Source: Actinomadura sp. KC06 (lineage in GTDB: Bacteria; Actinomycetota; Actinomycetes; Streptosporangiales; Streptosporangiaceae). From it: a stretch of DNA of 64,000 nucleotides. A program made the translations under genes and the position numbers. Of this stretch, positions 1-8,402 are shown piece after piece (the stretch's first letter is position 1; each line of letters opens with the position of its first letter). Under the pieces are notes generated by a model that made no database searches, was not told the DNA's origin, and was given only the letters and a program-made list of their open reading frames with translations. Where the stretch lies: NCBI RefSeq assembly GCF_004348735.1, contig NZ_SMKT01000030.1, positions 1-64,000 of the forward strand, in the 5' to 3' direction.

Positions 1-3
1 GGC

Positions 4-987
4 TCATGCGGGCTGGTCCGCGGCGCGCGGCACGGGGACCCGGCCGAGGATCTCCGTGACGACGTCCTCGCCGCTGATCTGCCGGACCCACATCTCCGGC
101 CGCAGTACGAGCCGGTGCGCGAGCGCCGGTACCGCGACGGCCTTCACGTCTTCGGGCAGCACGTAGTCGCGGTCGGCGAGCAGCGCGTGCGCCCGCGCGA
201 CCTGGACGACCCCGAGCGTCGCCCGCGAGCTGGCCCCGACCGTCACCTTGAGGTGCTCGCGCGTCGCCGCCGAGAGCGCGACCGCGTACCGGACGATCGC
301 GTCGTCGACGTGCACCCGCTCGACGCACTCGCGCATGGCGAGCACGTCGTCCGGCCCGGCCAGCGCGCGCAGGGCGGGCGGCGCCGCGCCGCGGGAGAGC
401 CGCCGGGCGATCATCTCGCTCTCCTTGTCGGCGGAGAGGTAGCCGAGCCGGATCCGCAGCGCGAACCGGTCGAGCTGCGCCTCCGGCAGGGGGTAGGTGC
501 CCTCGTACTCGATCGGGTTGTCGGTGGCCAGCACGATGAAGGGGCGCGGCAGCGGACGGGTCTCCCCGTCCGCGCTGACCTGCCGCTCCTCCATGGCCTC
601 CAGCAGCGCGGCCTGGGTCTTCGGGGGCGTCCGGTTGATCTCGTCCGCCAGCAGGAGCTGGGTGAACACGGGGCCGGGCCGGAATTCCACGTCGGACGTG
701 CGGGGATCGTAGACGGCGGCGCCGGTCAGGTCGGCGGGCAGCATGTCCGGCGTGAACTGGACGCGCGCGAAGTCCAGGCCGAGGACGGTGGCGAACGTCC
801 TGGCCAGCAGCGTCTTGCCGAGCCCCGGAAGGTCCTCGATCAGCACGTGGCCGGACGCGAGGACGCCCGTCAGCACCAGCTCGACGGCGGCGCGCTTGCC
901 GACGACGGCCTTCTCGACCTCGTCGAGGACGTCCTGGCAGCGCGCCGCCGCGGCGGCGGGCGAGTCGATGGTCAGTCGTTCGGCCAC
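4..987 (-). CDS. MoxR family AAA+ ATPase
   Basis: Chaperone-like AAA+ ATPase of the MoxR family, thought to help mature or insert partner proteins together with DUF58/VWA-type neighbours. Of 327 residues, Walker A (DLPGLGKT) is near residues 52-59, Walker B (LLLADEINR) near 115, and the C-terminal lid follows. The GTG at 987 is preferred: it has GGAGGA at 991-996, while any upstream extension is arginine-rich low-complexity sequence not found in the family. It overlaps the end of the upstream gene by 16 bases, so translation is probably coupled. A DUF58 gene often follows in such operons and would lie just outside the window. Family call is firm; the cellular target is unknown. Confidence 0.93.
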   Translation of the reverse strand: MAERLTIDSPAAAAARCQDVLDEVEKAVVGKRAAVELVLTGVLASGHVLIEDLPGLGKTLLARTFATVLGLDFARVQFTPDMLPADLTGAAVYDPRTSDVEFRPGPVFTQLLLADEINRTPPKTQAALLEAMEERQVSADGETRPLPRPFIVLATDNPIEYEGTYPLPEAQLDRFALRIRLGYLSADKESEMIARRLSRGAAPPALRALAGPDDVLAMRECVERVHVDDAIVRYAVALSAATREHLKVTVGASSRATLGVVQVARAHALLADRDYVLPEDVKAVAVPALAHRLVLRPEMWVRQISGEDVVTEILGRVPVPRAADQPA

Positions 988-1466
988 AGTTCCTCCAGTC
1001 GGGTCACGACGGCTCGCAGGCCGGCGAGGTCCGGGCCGGGCGGGAGCGCGTCGGTGGAGCGGGGACGGTCCGGGGCGACGAACGGCCACACGTCGTCTCC
1101 CACCAGCACCCTGGCCCGCGCGGGATCGCGGTGGACGTCGACGCCGTGCCGCTCGGCCAGCGCGGCGGCGAACAGCCGGACGAGCAGCGGCCGTGTCACG
1201 GAGTCGTAATGCCGGGCGGACACCTGCGACCACGACACCGCCTCGCGGACCCGCCGGTACGAGGGGAATTCCCGCAGCTCGTCCGGTACGTCCGGCGTCC
1301 CGACGGCCGGGCGGGACGGGAGTGCGGCGGGCAGCCCCGCCCGGGCGGCGAGCAGCCCGAGGACCGCCAGCCCGGCGGCCAGGATGACCACGGCCGCGGC
1401 GCCGGCGGCGAGGTAGGCGGCGGCGAACCCGCACCCGGCGGCCGCCACCAGCGCGGCGGCTCTCAT
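972..1466 (-). CDS. Small two-helix membrane protein of the MoxR operon
   Basis: A 164-residue protein with two closely spaced N-terminal hydrophobic segments (about residues 2-22 and 24-45) and a soluble C-terminal part rich in acidic and arginine residues. I do not recognise a named domain. It lies between the DUF4129 and MoxR genes, overlapping the former by ATGA (1463-1466) and the latter by 16 bases, which is the usual place for a small conserved membrane protein in actinobacterial MoxR operons. A role in the same membrane-associated assembly is inferred from position only. Confidence 0.8.
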   Translation of the reverse strand: MRAAALVAAAGCGFAAAYLAAGAAAVVILAAGLAVLGLLAARAGLPAALPSRPAVGTPDVPDELREFPSYRRVREAVSWSQVSARHYDSVTRPLLVRLFAAALAERHGVDVHRDPARARVLVGDDVWPFVAPDRPRSTDALPPGPDLAGLRAVVTRLEELWPND

Positions 1467-2344
1467 ACCCGGCTCCCGGCGCGGAGCGACTCCAGCGCGG
1501 CCAGCGCCTCCGCCCGGTGCCGCCCGGTCACCGGGCGGTCGCTGTACCGGGCCTCCCTGAACAGGCCGGTCAGCGTGGTCGCGGCGTCCAGCCCGGCCAG
1601 CCCGGAGCCGGAGGCGCGGGCGAGCACCTCGGCCGGGGTGTCGCTGGCGTGCGGGGCGGCGCCCGCCTCCGCCAGGACCCCCTCCATCACGGCGTAGCAG
1701 GCGATCACGGCGGCCCGTGCGTCGGCGGTGCCCCGGAGCGCCCGGCTCCCGGCCTCCGCCGCCTCCTCGAACCGGTCCGAGGGCGGCGGCCCGGCGGGCG
1801 CCGCGGGCGGGCGGCGGCGCCCGCCGAGTCGCCGCCACCGCCGGTTCCGGTACCGGACGGCCACCCAGGCCGCCGACACGATCAGTGCGATCATCGCGAG
1901 GGTGAGGACGGCCGCCATGGCCGCCGGGGGGACCAGCCAGGGGGATTCGCGCTCCAGATCCTGCCTCGGCCACTCGTGCATCGGGAGGTCATCCGGCGGG
2001 GGGAGCTCCACATGGAGGGGCCCGCGCAGTGCGAGGACCGCCAGACCTAGGGGCAGCCCCAGCACGAGAAGCACGAAACCGGTCGCCAGGGCCCCCGTCC
2101 ACCGGCCGAACACCGGTTCGCTCGCCCCGTCACGGCGCCTGCGCAGGGCGGCGACCATCAGCACGACCGCGATCGCCTCCAGCGCCGCGAGCGCGATCAG
2201 CGACGACGTCGAGGGCCGGTGCACGTACAAGTCCAGCCACAGGCCGGCGTAGGCCCGCACCCCGTACGCGCCCGCCGCGAGGAGGAGCGCCGCCGCGCCC
2301 GCCCTGCCCAATTCCCGGCGGGTCGGCGTTCGCACGCGGGACAT
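1463..2344 (-). CDS. DUF4129-containing membrane protein
   Basis: A 293-residue membrane protein with hydrophobic segments near residues 12-30, 40-60, 73-98 and 130-155 and a cytoplasmic C-terminus. The C-terminal 100 residues (AVIACYAVMEGVLAEAG, then TPAEVLARA, then LFREARYS) show the DUF4129 pattern, a domain linked to MoxR/DUF58/transglutaminase operons. The chosen ATG at 2344 removes a non-family N-terminal extension; no strong ribosome binding site is visible, so a leaderless start is possible. It is the first gene of the three-gene minus-strand operon. Function is unknown beyond the operon association. Confidence 0.85.
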   Translation of the reverse strand: MSRVRTPTRRELGRAGAAALLLAAGAYGVRAYAGLWLDLYVHRPSTSSLIALAALEAIAVVLMVAALRRRRDGASEPVFGRWTGALATGFVLLVLGLPLGLAVLALRGPLHVELPPPDDLPMHEWPRQDLERESPWLVPPAAMAAVLTLAMIALIVSAAWVAVRYRNRRWRRLGGRRRPPAAPAGPPPSDRFEEAAEAGSRALRGTADARAAVIACYAVMEGVLAEAGAAPHASDTPAEVLARASGSGLAGLDAATTLTGLFREARYSDRPVTGRHRAEALAALESLRAGSRV

Positions 2345-2431
2345 AGGCCATTGTGCGCACGGGCCGGGCCCGGCTTGATCAAATATGGCCGCCCCTGGCC
2401 ATCGCCGCCCGTGCCGGGGCACCATTCAGAT

Positions 2432-3988
2432 GTGGGCTCCTGGAGTGACGGCGAACCGGTCGTGATCGTCGGCGCCGGGCCGGTCGGCCTGGTCACGGCG
2501 CTGCTGCTGGCCCGGCACGGCGTGCCGAGCGTGGTGCTGGAGGCGGCGGCGCGGCGCGACCCGTCCGGGTCCAAGGCGATCTGCTTCCAGCGGGACGTCC
2601 TCGACGTGCTCGACCGGGTCGGCTGCGCCGAGCGGATGATCTCCCGCGGCGTGACGTGGACGACCGGCCGCACCTACTACCGGGGCGAGGAGCTGTTCGC
2701 CGTCACGTTCCCCGAGCCCGGGCGGAGCGCGGTGCCGCCGTGGCTCAACATCTCGCAGGCGGAGGTCGAGGCGCACCTGCGGGATCTCGCCGACGCCGAG
2801 CCGCTCGCCGACGTCCGGTACGGGCATCCCGTCTGCGGGCTCCACCAGGACGAACGCGGCGTGGAGGTGGACGCGGGCGCGACCGTCCGCGGCAGCCACG
2901 CGGTCGGCGCGGACGGCGGGCACAGCACCGTCCGGCGGCTGCTCGGCATCCCCTTCCCCGGGCGGACGTTCGCCGACAAGTTCCTCATCTGCGACATCCG
3001 GGCCGAGCTGCCGTTCCCGAGCGAGCGGCGGTTCTTCTTCGACCCGGAGTGGAATCCCGGGCGGCAGGTCCTCGTCCACCAGTGCCCGGACGGGACGTGG
3101 CGGATCGACTGGCAGGTGCCCGGCGACCACGACCTCGACGCAGAGCGCGCGTCCGGGGCGCTGGACGCCCGCATCCGGAAGATCGTCGGGGACGTCCCGT
3201 ACGAGCTCGTGTGGTCGAGCGTGTACCGGTTCCACGAGCGGCGGGCCGCGACGTTCGCGTCCGGCCGCGCGTTCCTCGCCGGGGACGCCGCCCACCTGTA
3301 CGCGCCGTTCGGCGCCCGCGGGCTGAATTCGGGCGTGCAGGACGCGGAGAACCTCGCGTGGAAGCTCGCGTTCGTCCGGCGCGGCCGGGCGCCCGAGAGC
3401 CTGCTGAGCAGCTACGACGTCGAGCGCAGGGCCGCGGCGGGGGAGAACCTCCGGGTCACCACGCGGACGATGGAGTTCCTCGTCCCGCACACGCCGGGGC
3501 AGCGCGCCCGGCGGCTGGAGGCGCTGGAGAAGGCGCGGACCGACCCCGCCGCCCACAAGATCATCGACTCGGGCCGCCTGGCCGAGCCGTTCTGGTATCT
3601 GGACTCGCCGCTGACGACGCCGTCCGGCGCGCTCGACGGGTTCCCGCGCGAGCCGGGGGCCGTCCGCCCGCCGGTGCCGGGCGTGATCTGCCCGGACGGC
3701 CCGTGCGTCGTCTCCGGCGAGCCCACCCGGCTGCGCCGCCTGCTCGGCACGGAGTTCGTCGTCCTGACCGCGGCACGGCATGCGGCGGAGCTGCAGACCG
3801 ATGTCCCGCACCGCGTCCACGCGCTGGACGACATCGACGCCGAGGGCGTCCTGCGGGCGGCGTTGCGGGCCGGGCCGGACACCGTCCACGTCGTCCGCCC
3901 GGACGGCCACCTCGCGGGCGTGCTCCCCTCCTACGATCCCGGGGCCGTGACGGGGGTCCTTGACAGGGCGTGTGGCCGTCCGGTGTAG
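2432..3988 (+). CDS. FAD-dependent aromatic hydroxylase (class A monooxygenase)
   Basis: A 518-residue flavoprotein monooxygenase of the phenol hydroxylase/MhpA type, expected to hydroxylate an aromatic or polyketide substrate with NAD(P)H and O2. The FAD-binding Rossmann motif (VIVGAGPVGLVTALLLARHG) is at the N-terminus, the DG motif (VGADGGHSTVRRLLG) near residue 160, and the GD motif (LAGDAAHLYAPFGARGLN) near residue 285. The C-terminal 110 residues, ending in VVRPDGHLAGVL, resemble the thioredoxin-like domain of this family. GTG at 2432 is the only start close to the FAD motif; no clear Shine-Dalgarno is seen. It stands alone, divergent from the MoxR operon, so its substrate cannot be read from context. 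Confidence 0.9.
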   Translation: MGSWSDGEPVVIVGAGPVGLVTALLLARHGVPSVVLEAAARRDPSGSKAICFQRDVLDVLDRVGCAERMISRGVTWTTGRTYYRGEELFAVTFPEPGRSAVPPWLNISQAEVEAHLRDLADAEPLADVRYGHPVCGLHQDERGVEVDAGATVRGSHAVGADGGHSTVRRLLGIPFPGRTFADKFLICDIRAELPFPSERRFFFDPEWNPGRQVLVHQCPDGTWRIDWQVPGDHDLDAERASGALDARIRKIVGDVPYELVWSSVYRFHERRAATFASGRAFLAGDAAHLYAPFGARGLNSGVQDAENLAWKLAFVRRGRAPESLLSSYDVERRAAAGENLRVTTRTMEFLVPHTPGQRARRLEALEKARTDPAAHKIIDSGRLAEPFWYLDSPLTTPSGALDGFPREPGAVRPPVPGVICPDGPCVVSGEPTRLRRLLGTEFVVLTAARHAAELQTDVPHRVHALDDIDAEGVLRAALRAGPDTVHVVRPDGHLAGVLPSYDPGAVTGVLDRACGRPV

Positions 3989-4040
3989 CGTCGGTCATCC
4001 CGCCTCACGGGCCCGCCGTCACGGGCGAAGGAGGAGCCGC

Positions 4041-4853
4041 ATGGCCACGGACGACATCGCACGCCCCGACCCCACGAGGGCGGACAGGCCCCTCTCGGCG
4101 CGGGTGTGGGACTACTGGCTCGGCGGCAAGGACCACTACGAGGTCGACCGGGAGGCCGGGGAGCGGGTCGCGCGGCAGGTGCCGGGGATCGTCGCGGCGG
4201 CGCGGACCGACCGGCTGTTCCTCGGACGGTGCGTCCGGCACCTCGCGGGCGAGGAGGGCGTCCGCCAGTTCCTCGACATCGGCACCGGCCTGCCCACCGT
4301 CGACAACACGCACGAGATCGCGCAGCGGGTCGCGCCGGAATCCCGCGTCGTCTATGTCGACAACGACCCGCTCGTGCTCGTGCACGCGCGGGCGCTGCTC
4401 ACCAGCGCGCCGGGCGGCGCCACCGACTACATCGACGCGGACGTCCGCGATCCGGACCGCGTCCTCGCCGAGGCGGCCGCGACCCTCGACATCGGCAAGC
4501 CGGTCGGGCTGATGATGCTCGCCCTGCTTCACCTCGTCACCGACGAGGACGAGCTGCGGCACATCCTGGCGCGGCTGGTCGGCGCGCTCGCGCCGGGGAG
4601 TTTCGTGGCGCTGTCCCACGCCTGCCTGGACGTGGACGTGACCCGCCTCGCCGTCAGCGCATGGAACGAGAGCGGCACCCCGCACCCCATCAAGGCCCGG
4701 ACGAGCAAGGAGATAGAGGCCCTCTTCGACGGCCTGGAACTGCTGGAGCCCGGAGTGGTGTCGTGCTCGCGGTGGCGTCCCGAGCCCAACCCCTGGGGCG
4801 AGCCGCAGGAGACCATGACCTTTTGTGGAGTGGCGAGAAAACTACCCGCGTGA
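4041..4853 (+). CDS. SAM-dependent methyltransferase, actinomycete PF04672-type
   Basis: A 270-residue class I methyltransferase of the family formerly called DUF574, greatly expanded in filamentous actinomycetes. The SAM-binding region reads FLDIGTGLPTVDNTHEIAQ near residue 77 and VVYVDNDPLVLVHA near residue 105. The N-terminal ARVWDYWLGGKDHYEVDR motif is a family hallmark. A purine-rich GAAGGAGGAG ends a few bases before the ATG. A clear paralog lies at 33910-34698. Substrate unknown; the family includes members near regulators and biosynthetic genes. It follows the monooxygenase by 52 bases and may be co-transcribed with it. Confidence 0.92.
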   Translation: MATDDIARPDPTRADRPLSARVWDYWLGGKDHYEVDREAGERVARQVPGIVAAARTDRLFLGRCVRHLAGEEGVRQFLDIGTGLPTVDNTHEIAQRVAPESRVVYVDNDPLVLVHARALLTSAPGGATDYIDADVRDPDRVLAEAAATLDIGKPVGLMMLALLHLVTDEDELRHILARLVGALAPGSFVALSHACLDVDVTRLAVSAWNESGTPHPIKARTSKEIEALFDGLELLEPGVVSCSRWRPEPNPWGEPQETMTFCGVARKLPA

Positions 4854-4908
4854 CGGCGTTCGGTAGAGGATCAAGGGACCAGGAGAACTTCCGTGAAGGG
4901 GCGGTCCC

Positions 4909-5457
4909 GTGGCGCACATCGAGTTGGACGACGCCGTCCCCGGGCTGCCGTCCCTGCTCCGGTTCCGGCCCGAGACGGCGGGGCCGCTCAGCGCGCTCGC
5001 GGAGGCCCTGCTGCGCGGCCCGAGCCCGCTGGAGCGCGGTGAGCGGGAGCTGATCGCGTCCTACGTGTCGGAGCTGAACGGGTGCCGCTTCTGCGCCGGG
5101 TCCCACGGGGCGTGCGCCGCCGCGCAGCTCGACGGCGGCGCGACGCTCGTCCGGCAGGTGCACGCCGACCCGGCCATCGCGCCGATCGGCGGGAAGCTCA
5201 GGGCCCTCCTCGGGATCGCCGCCGCCGTCCAGCGCGGCGGCCGGGAGGTCGGCGACGAGCACATCGGCCCGGCCCGCGAGGCGGGCGCCACCGACGTCGA
5301 GATCCACGACACCGTGCTCATCGCCGCCGCGTTCTGCATGTACAACCGGTACGTGGACGGCCTCGGCACCAGCCTCCCGGCCGACCCGGCCGCCTACGCG
5401 CAGGGGGCCGAGCGTCTCGTCGAGCACGGGTACGCGAGCCTGCACCGCCCGGGCTGA
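4909..5457 (+). CDS. AhpD-like carboxymuconolactone decarboxylase family protein
   Basis: A 182-residue helical protein of the AhpD/carboxymuconolactone decarboxylase superfamily, 'peroxidase-related' subgroup. The redox motif CRFCAGSH (CxxC followed by His) near residues 58-65 is the catalytic signature of AhpD-type alkylhydroperoxidases. A second family block, EIHDTVLIAAAFCMYNRYVDGLG, lies near residue 125. GTG at 4909 follows a GAAGGGGC ribosome binding site. The stop codon lies inside a 24-bp tandem duplication (5452-5499). A role in peroxide or thiol-redox defence is inferred from the family; no reductase partner is adjacent. Confidence 0.88.
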   Translation: MAHIELDDAVPGLPSLLRFRPETAGPLSALAEALLRGPSPLERGERELIASYVSELNGCRFCAGSHGACAAAQLDGGATLVRQVHADPAIAPIGGKLRALLGIAAAVQRGGREVGDEHIGPAREAGATDVEIHDTVLIAAAFCMYNRYVDGLGTSLPADPAAYAQGAERLVEHGYASLHRPG

Positions 5458-5499
5458 GCCCGCCGAAACCCCGTTGGCTGAGCCCGCCGAAACTCCGTT
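5452..5499. repeat. 24-bp tandem duplication across the stop codon of the AhpD-like gene
   Basis: Two adjacent 24-base units (5452-5475 and 5476-5499) beginning GGCTGAGCCCGCCGAAAC differ at one base only (C versus T at unit position 19). The stop codon of the AhpD-like gene is in the first unit. Most likely a recent slippage duplication. Confidence 0.85.
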
Positions 5500-5521
5500 G
5501 GCCGGGGCGTCCGGGACGGGG

Positions 5522-8391
5522 ATGATGGGGCGCGTGAAGATCAGGCTTGCGGGCGGTGTCGTGGCCTCGGGGCGGTGCGCCTGGGCCGCGCGTCCCGGCG
5601 GGCCCGTCAGGCTGCCCGGCGACCAGGACGGCCCGGCGGCGCGTCCCGGCGAGGCCGTCGCGCTCGGACCGGACGCCGCCGCCGTCGAGGACGTCGAGCA
5701 CGCCGTCACGGAGCTGGCGCGGCTCGTCAGGGCCGGGGGAGTGGTCGCGGCCGGCGCGGGCGTCGACCTCGGCGGGGGCTTCCGCTCCGCACGCCTGGAC
5801 GGCGCGCGCGGCGATCAGCGCGACGCCGTCCTCGCGGCGCTGCGCGTCGTCGGCCTCGACAATGCGCACAAGCTGGGCGACCGGGCGGGGTACCTGGTCG
5901 CGCTGTTCGGGCCGGCGGTCACGAAGCGGGTGGGCGCGGCGGCCGCCCGGGCCGTCGGCGAGGGACGGTGGGCGGCGCTGCATCTGGCGGTCGCGGCCAG
6001 CGACGTCCTCGGGCCCGAGCAGCTGGAACGCGTCCTCGCACTCGAGGCGCCCAAGGACGCCGACCTCATTCCCGGCGGTCAGCCGTCGGTGCTCGGGCAG
6101 CATCTCCGGCAGGTGTTCCGGGACGTGCCGCGCCCCCGGCGGCTCGACCCGATCCTGGACCTGTGGGCGCGGGTGCTGGAGCACCACGAGGGCGCCGCCC
6201 GGCGCAAGCGGCGGCTGGCGACGCAGAGCAGCCGCGACCGGGTGCCCGACCTGCGCAAACGCCGTACCCATTTCGAGGACGAGCAGATCCTGCACCGGGT
6301 GCGGTACGCGCTGGGTGTCGCCGAACCGTCGCTCGCCGACGCCGCGCGGTGGGTGCCCGACGAGCGGTACTGGCGGCCCGGCTCGACCGGATTCTCAACG
6401 ACGCGCTCGGCGCCACGGCCTTGCTCCGCACCGCCGTGGCGGTCGCCGACCACGGCCTGGAGGACGGCCTGGCGCGCTCGGCCGGCGTCATCGCCGCGGC
6501 GGCGGCGGAGGTGGACGACCTGCACGCCACAGAGTCGGCCCGGCGCGTCCCCGGCCTGACCGGTCTTCCGGCTCGTCCGGCCGCCTACGTGCGCGACATC
6601 CACCGCAGGATCGGCGACGGCAAGCCGCGCGACGCCAAGTTCGCCGCCTACGTCCGGCCGCGCCTGTCGTGCGCCCGCGCCTTCGCCCTCCTGATCATCG
6701 AGGACGTCGGCCTGGCGATGCGGGAGCTGCGCGGCCCGTTCGCCGAATACCTGCGGCACTGGGCGGCGGCCGGCCTGCACGGTTGGCGGGAGGCGGCCGG
6801 GTACGTCCGCCCGCCCGGCGAGTGGTCCGGGATCCCGCCGTGGACGGGCCCGCTGCTGGGGAACGCGGCCCCGCTGCACGAACGGCTCGCGTCCGGGCAG
6901 GACCCGGCGTCCGTGGAGATGGTCGGCGACCTGCTCTGGTACGCCGACCTGGTCGACGCCCTCGCCCGGCTGCATGGGCACGAGCGGGCGCAGGCGACGC
7001 CCGGCACCGGGGAGCCGTGGTTCGAACACGACCCGGAGCCCGTCTCCGAGCGGCTCGCGCCGCGGCTCGACTCGGTCACCCTCGCCGTGTCGGGCGCCGC
7101 GCAGCTCGTCGCGCTCGGCGGCGTCCCGCCGCGCGGCGCCCGCGCCTGGACGGACCTCACCGCCGGCCTGCTGGCGGGCACCGCGATCGCCGAGGCCCTG
7201 ACCGGCGACTTCGCCGTCCCGGCCGCGCTGCTGGAGCGGGACGGAACGGCCGTCCCCGGCGCCGCCGTCCGGTTCAGGATCGCGCGCAGCGCCCGCGACC
7301 TGTCGGAATGGTCGGAGTACATGGGCAACTGCATCGCCGGGCCGTTCTACATCGACGACGCCAAGAACGGACGCAGCGGGCTCGCGGGCCTTTACGACAA
7401 GCACGGGCTGCTGGTCGCCAACGCCGAGTTGCTGCCGCTGCGGCCCGCGTCGCGCGGATGGCGGGTCAGCGAGCTCGCGGCGAGGTTCAACGACGAGCCG
7501 GATGCGGAGCTGGCGCGGCGGTTCCGCGACTGGGTCGCCGCGATCCCGGGCCCGGTGAAGGCCGAGCCCGCCCAGGGGCAGGAGGAGCTGCCGCCCGTCC
7601 GGCCCGCCGCCCGGCGGCGCGCCGCGCCGCGTCTCGTCGAGGACGTCGGCCAGGCGCTCGGGCCGCTCGCGGAGCGCGCCTGGCGGGAGACCGCCACCGA
7701 GGCCCTCGGCGTCTTCGCCGCGATCGCCGCGACCCCGCCGGACGCCGCGCTCGTCCGGCTGCGCCGCCTCGGGAGCGAGCGGTTCACCGGCGCCGTCCGG
7801 CGCGCGCTGGAGAGCGGCGACGTCGACCTCGTCGGGCTGTGGACGGCGACCGGGAGCCGCCCCCTCGGCACGGCCCTCGACGCCCTCGACCCGGCGCTGC
7901 GCGGCCGCTTCGACCAGCTCCCGCTGCTGCTCGGCGAGCCGCCGCTGCCGAAGGCGCTGCACAGGCTCGTCAAGCTCCCCGCCATCGCCGACGCCTACGC
8001 CCTCGACCTGGCCGGACGGCGGGCGCGCCGGGCGATCGGGCTCCTGGCCGTCCAGGACGACCCGGCCCTCGCCGCCGCCGTCGCGCGGCGCACGACCGAG
8101 CCGCTCCTCTGTGCGCTGACCGTCGCGGTCACTTGCGCCGCGCCCGAGACCGAACTGGCGACCGTGACCGCTCCGCGCTCCGTGCGCGTCCCGGGGTTCC
8201 CGGCCACCGCTCTCGATGACGACGACGGCCCGTGGCGGCGGCGCGCCGTTTCCGCCGCCCGCGAACTCGGCGCGGACACCGCGCGGTTCTGGGACGAGAT
8301 CGCCGCGCACGGGCTGCGCGTCCCCGCGTCCTGGCTGCCGCCCGGCGGGTGGACGGCGCTCTGGGCCCGCGCCCACAGCCACCGCCGCTGA
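5522..8391 (+). pseudogene. Large unrecognised protein with PcfJ-like motif, broken by an apparent 1-base deletion
   Basis: Coding sequence runs in one frame from ATG at 5522 (alternatives ATG 5525, GTG 5534) to about 6376, ending in plausible protein ...AARWVPDERYW. It then continues in the next frame with RLDRILNDALGATALL to the TGA at 8389-8391. Inserting one G in the run at 6375-6376 restores a continuous protein of about 956 residues reading ...DERYWRARLDRIL. Near the middle of the second part a block (YMGNCIAGPFYIDDAKNGRS, then GLLVANAEL and GWRVSELAARFN) resembles the MGxCV...G...I...G...A..EL...W.V.Q..G..N pattern of PcfJ-like proteins; this similarity is tentative. The rest is alanine/arginine-rich helical sequence I do not recognise. 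A true frameshift or an assembly error are both possible. Confidence 0.65.
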
Positions 8392-8402
8392 CCCGCCGCT
8401 GA

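Noticed and set aside
2130..2360. Alternative short frame starting ATG at 2352-2360 over the DUF4129 gene start
   Set aside because: It is out of frame with the membrane protein, Arg/Gly-rich, and lacks a ribosome binding site.
5452..5499. Possible CRISPR-like repeat
   Set aside because: Only two directly adjacent copies with no spacers; a simple tandem duplication explains it.
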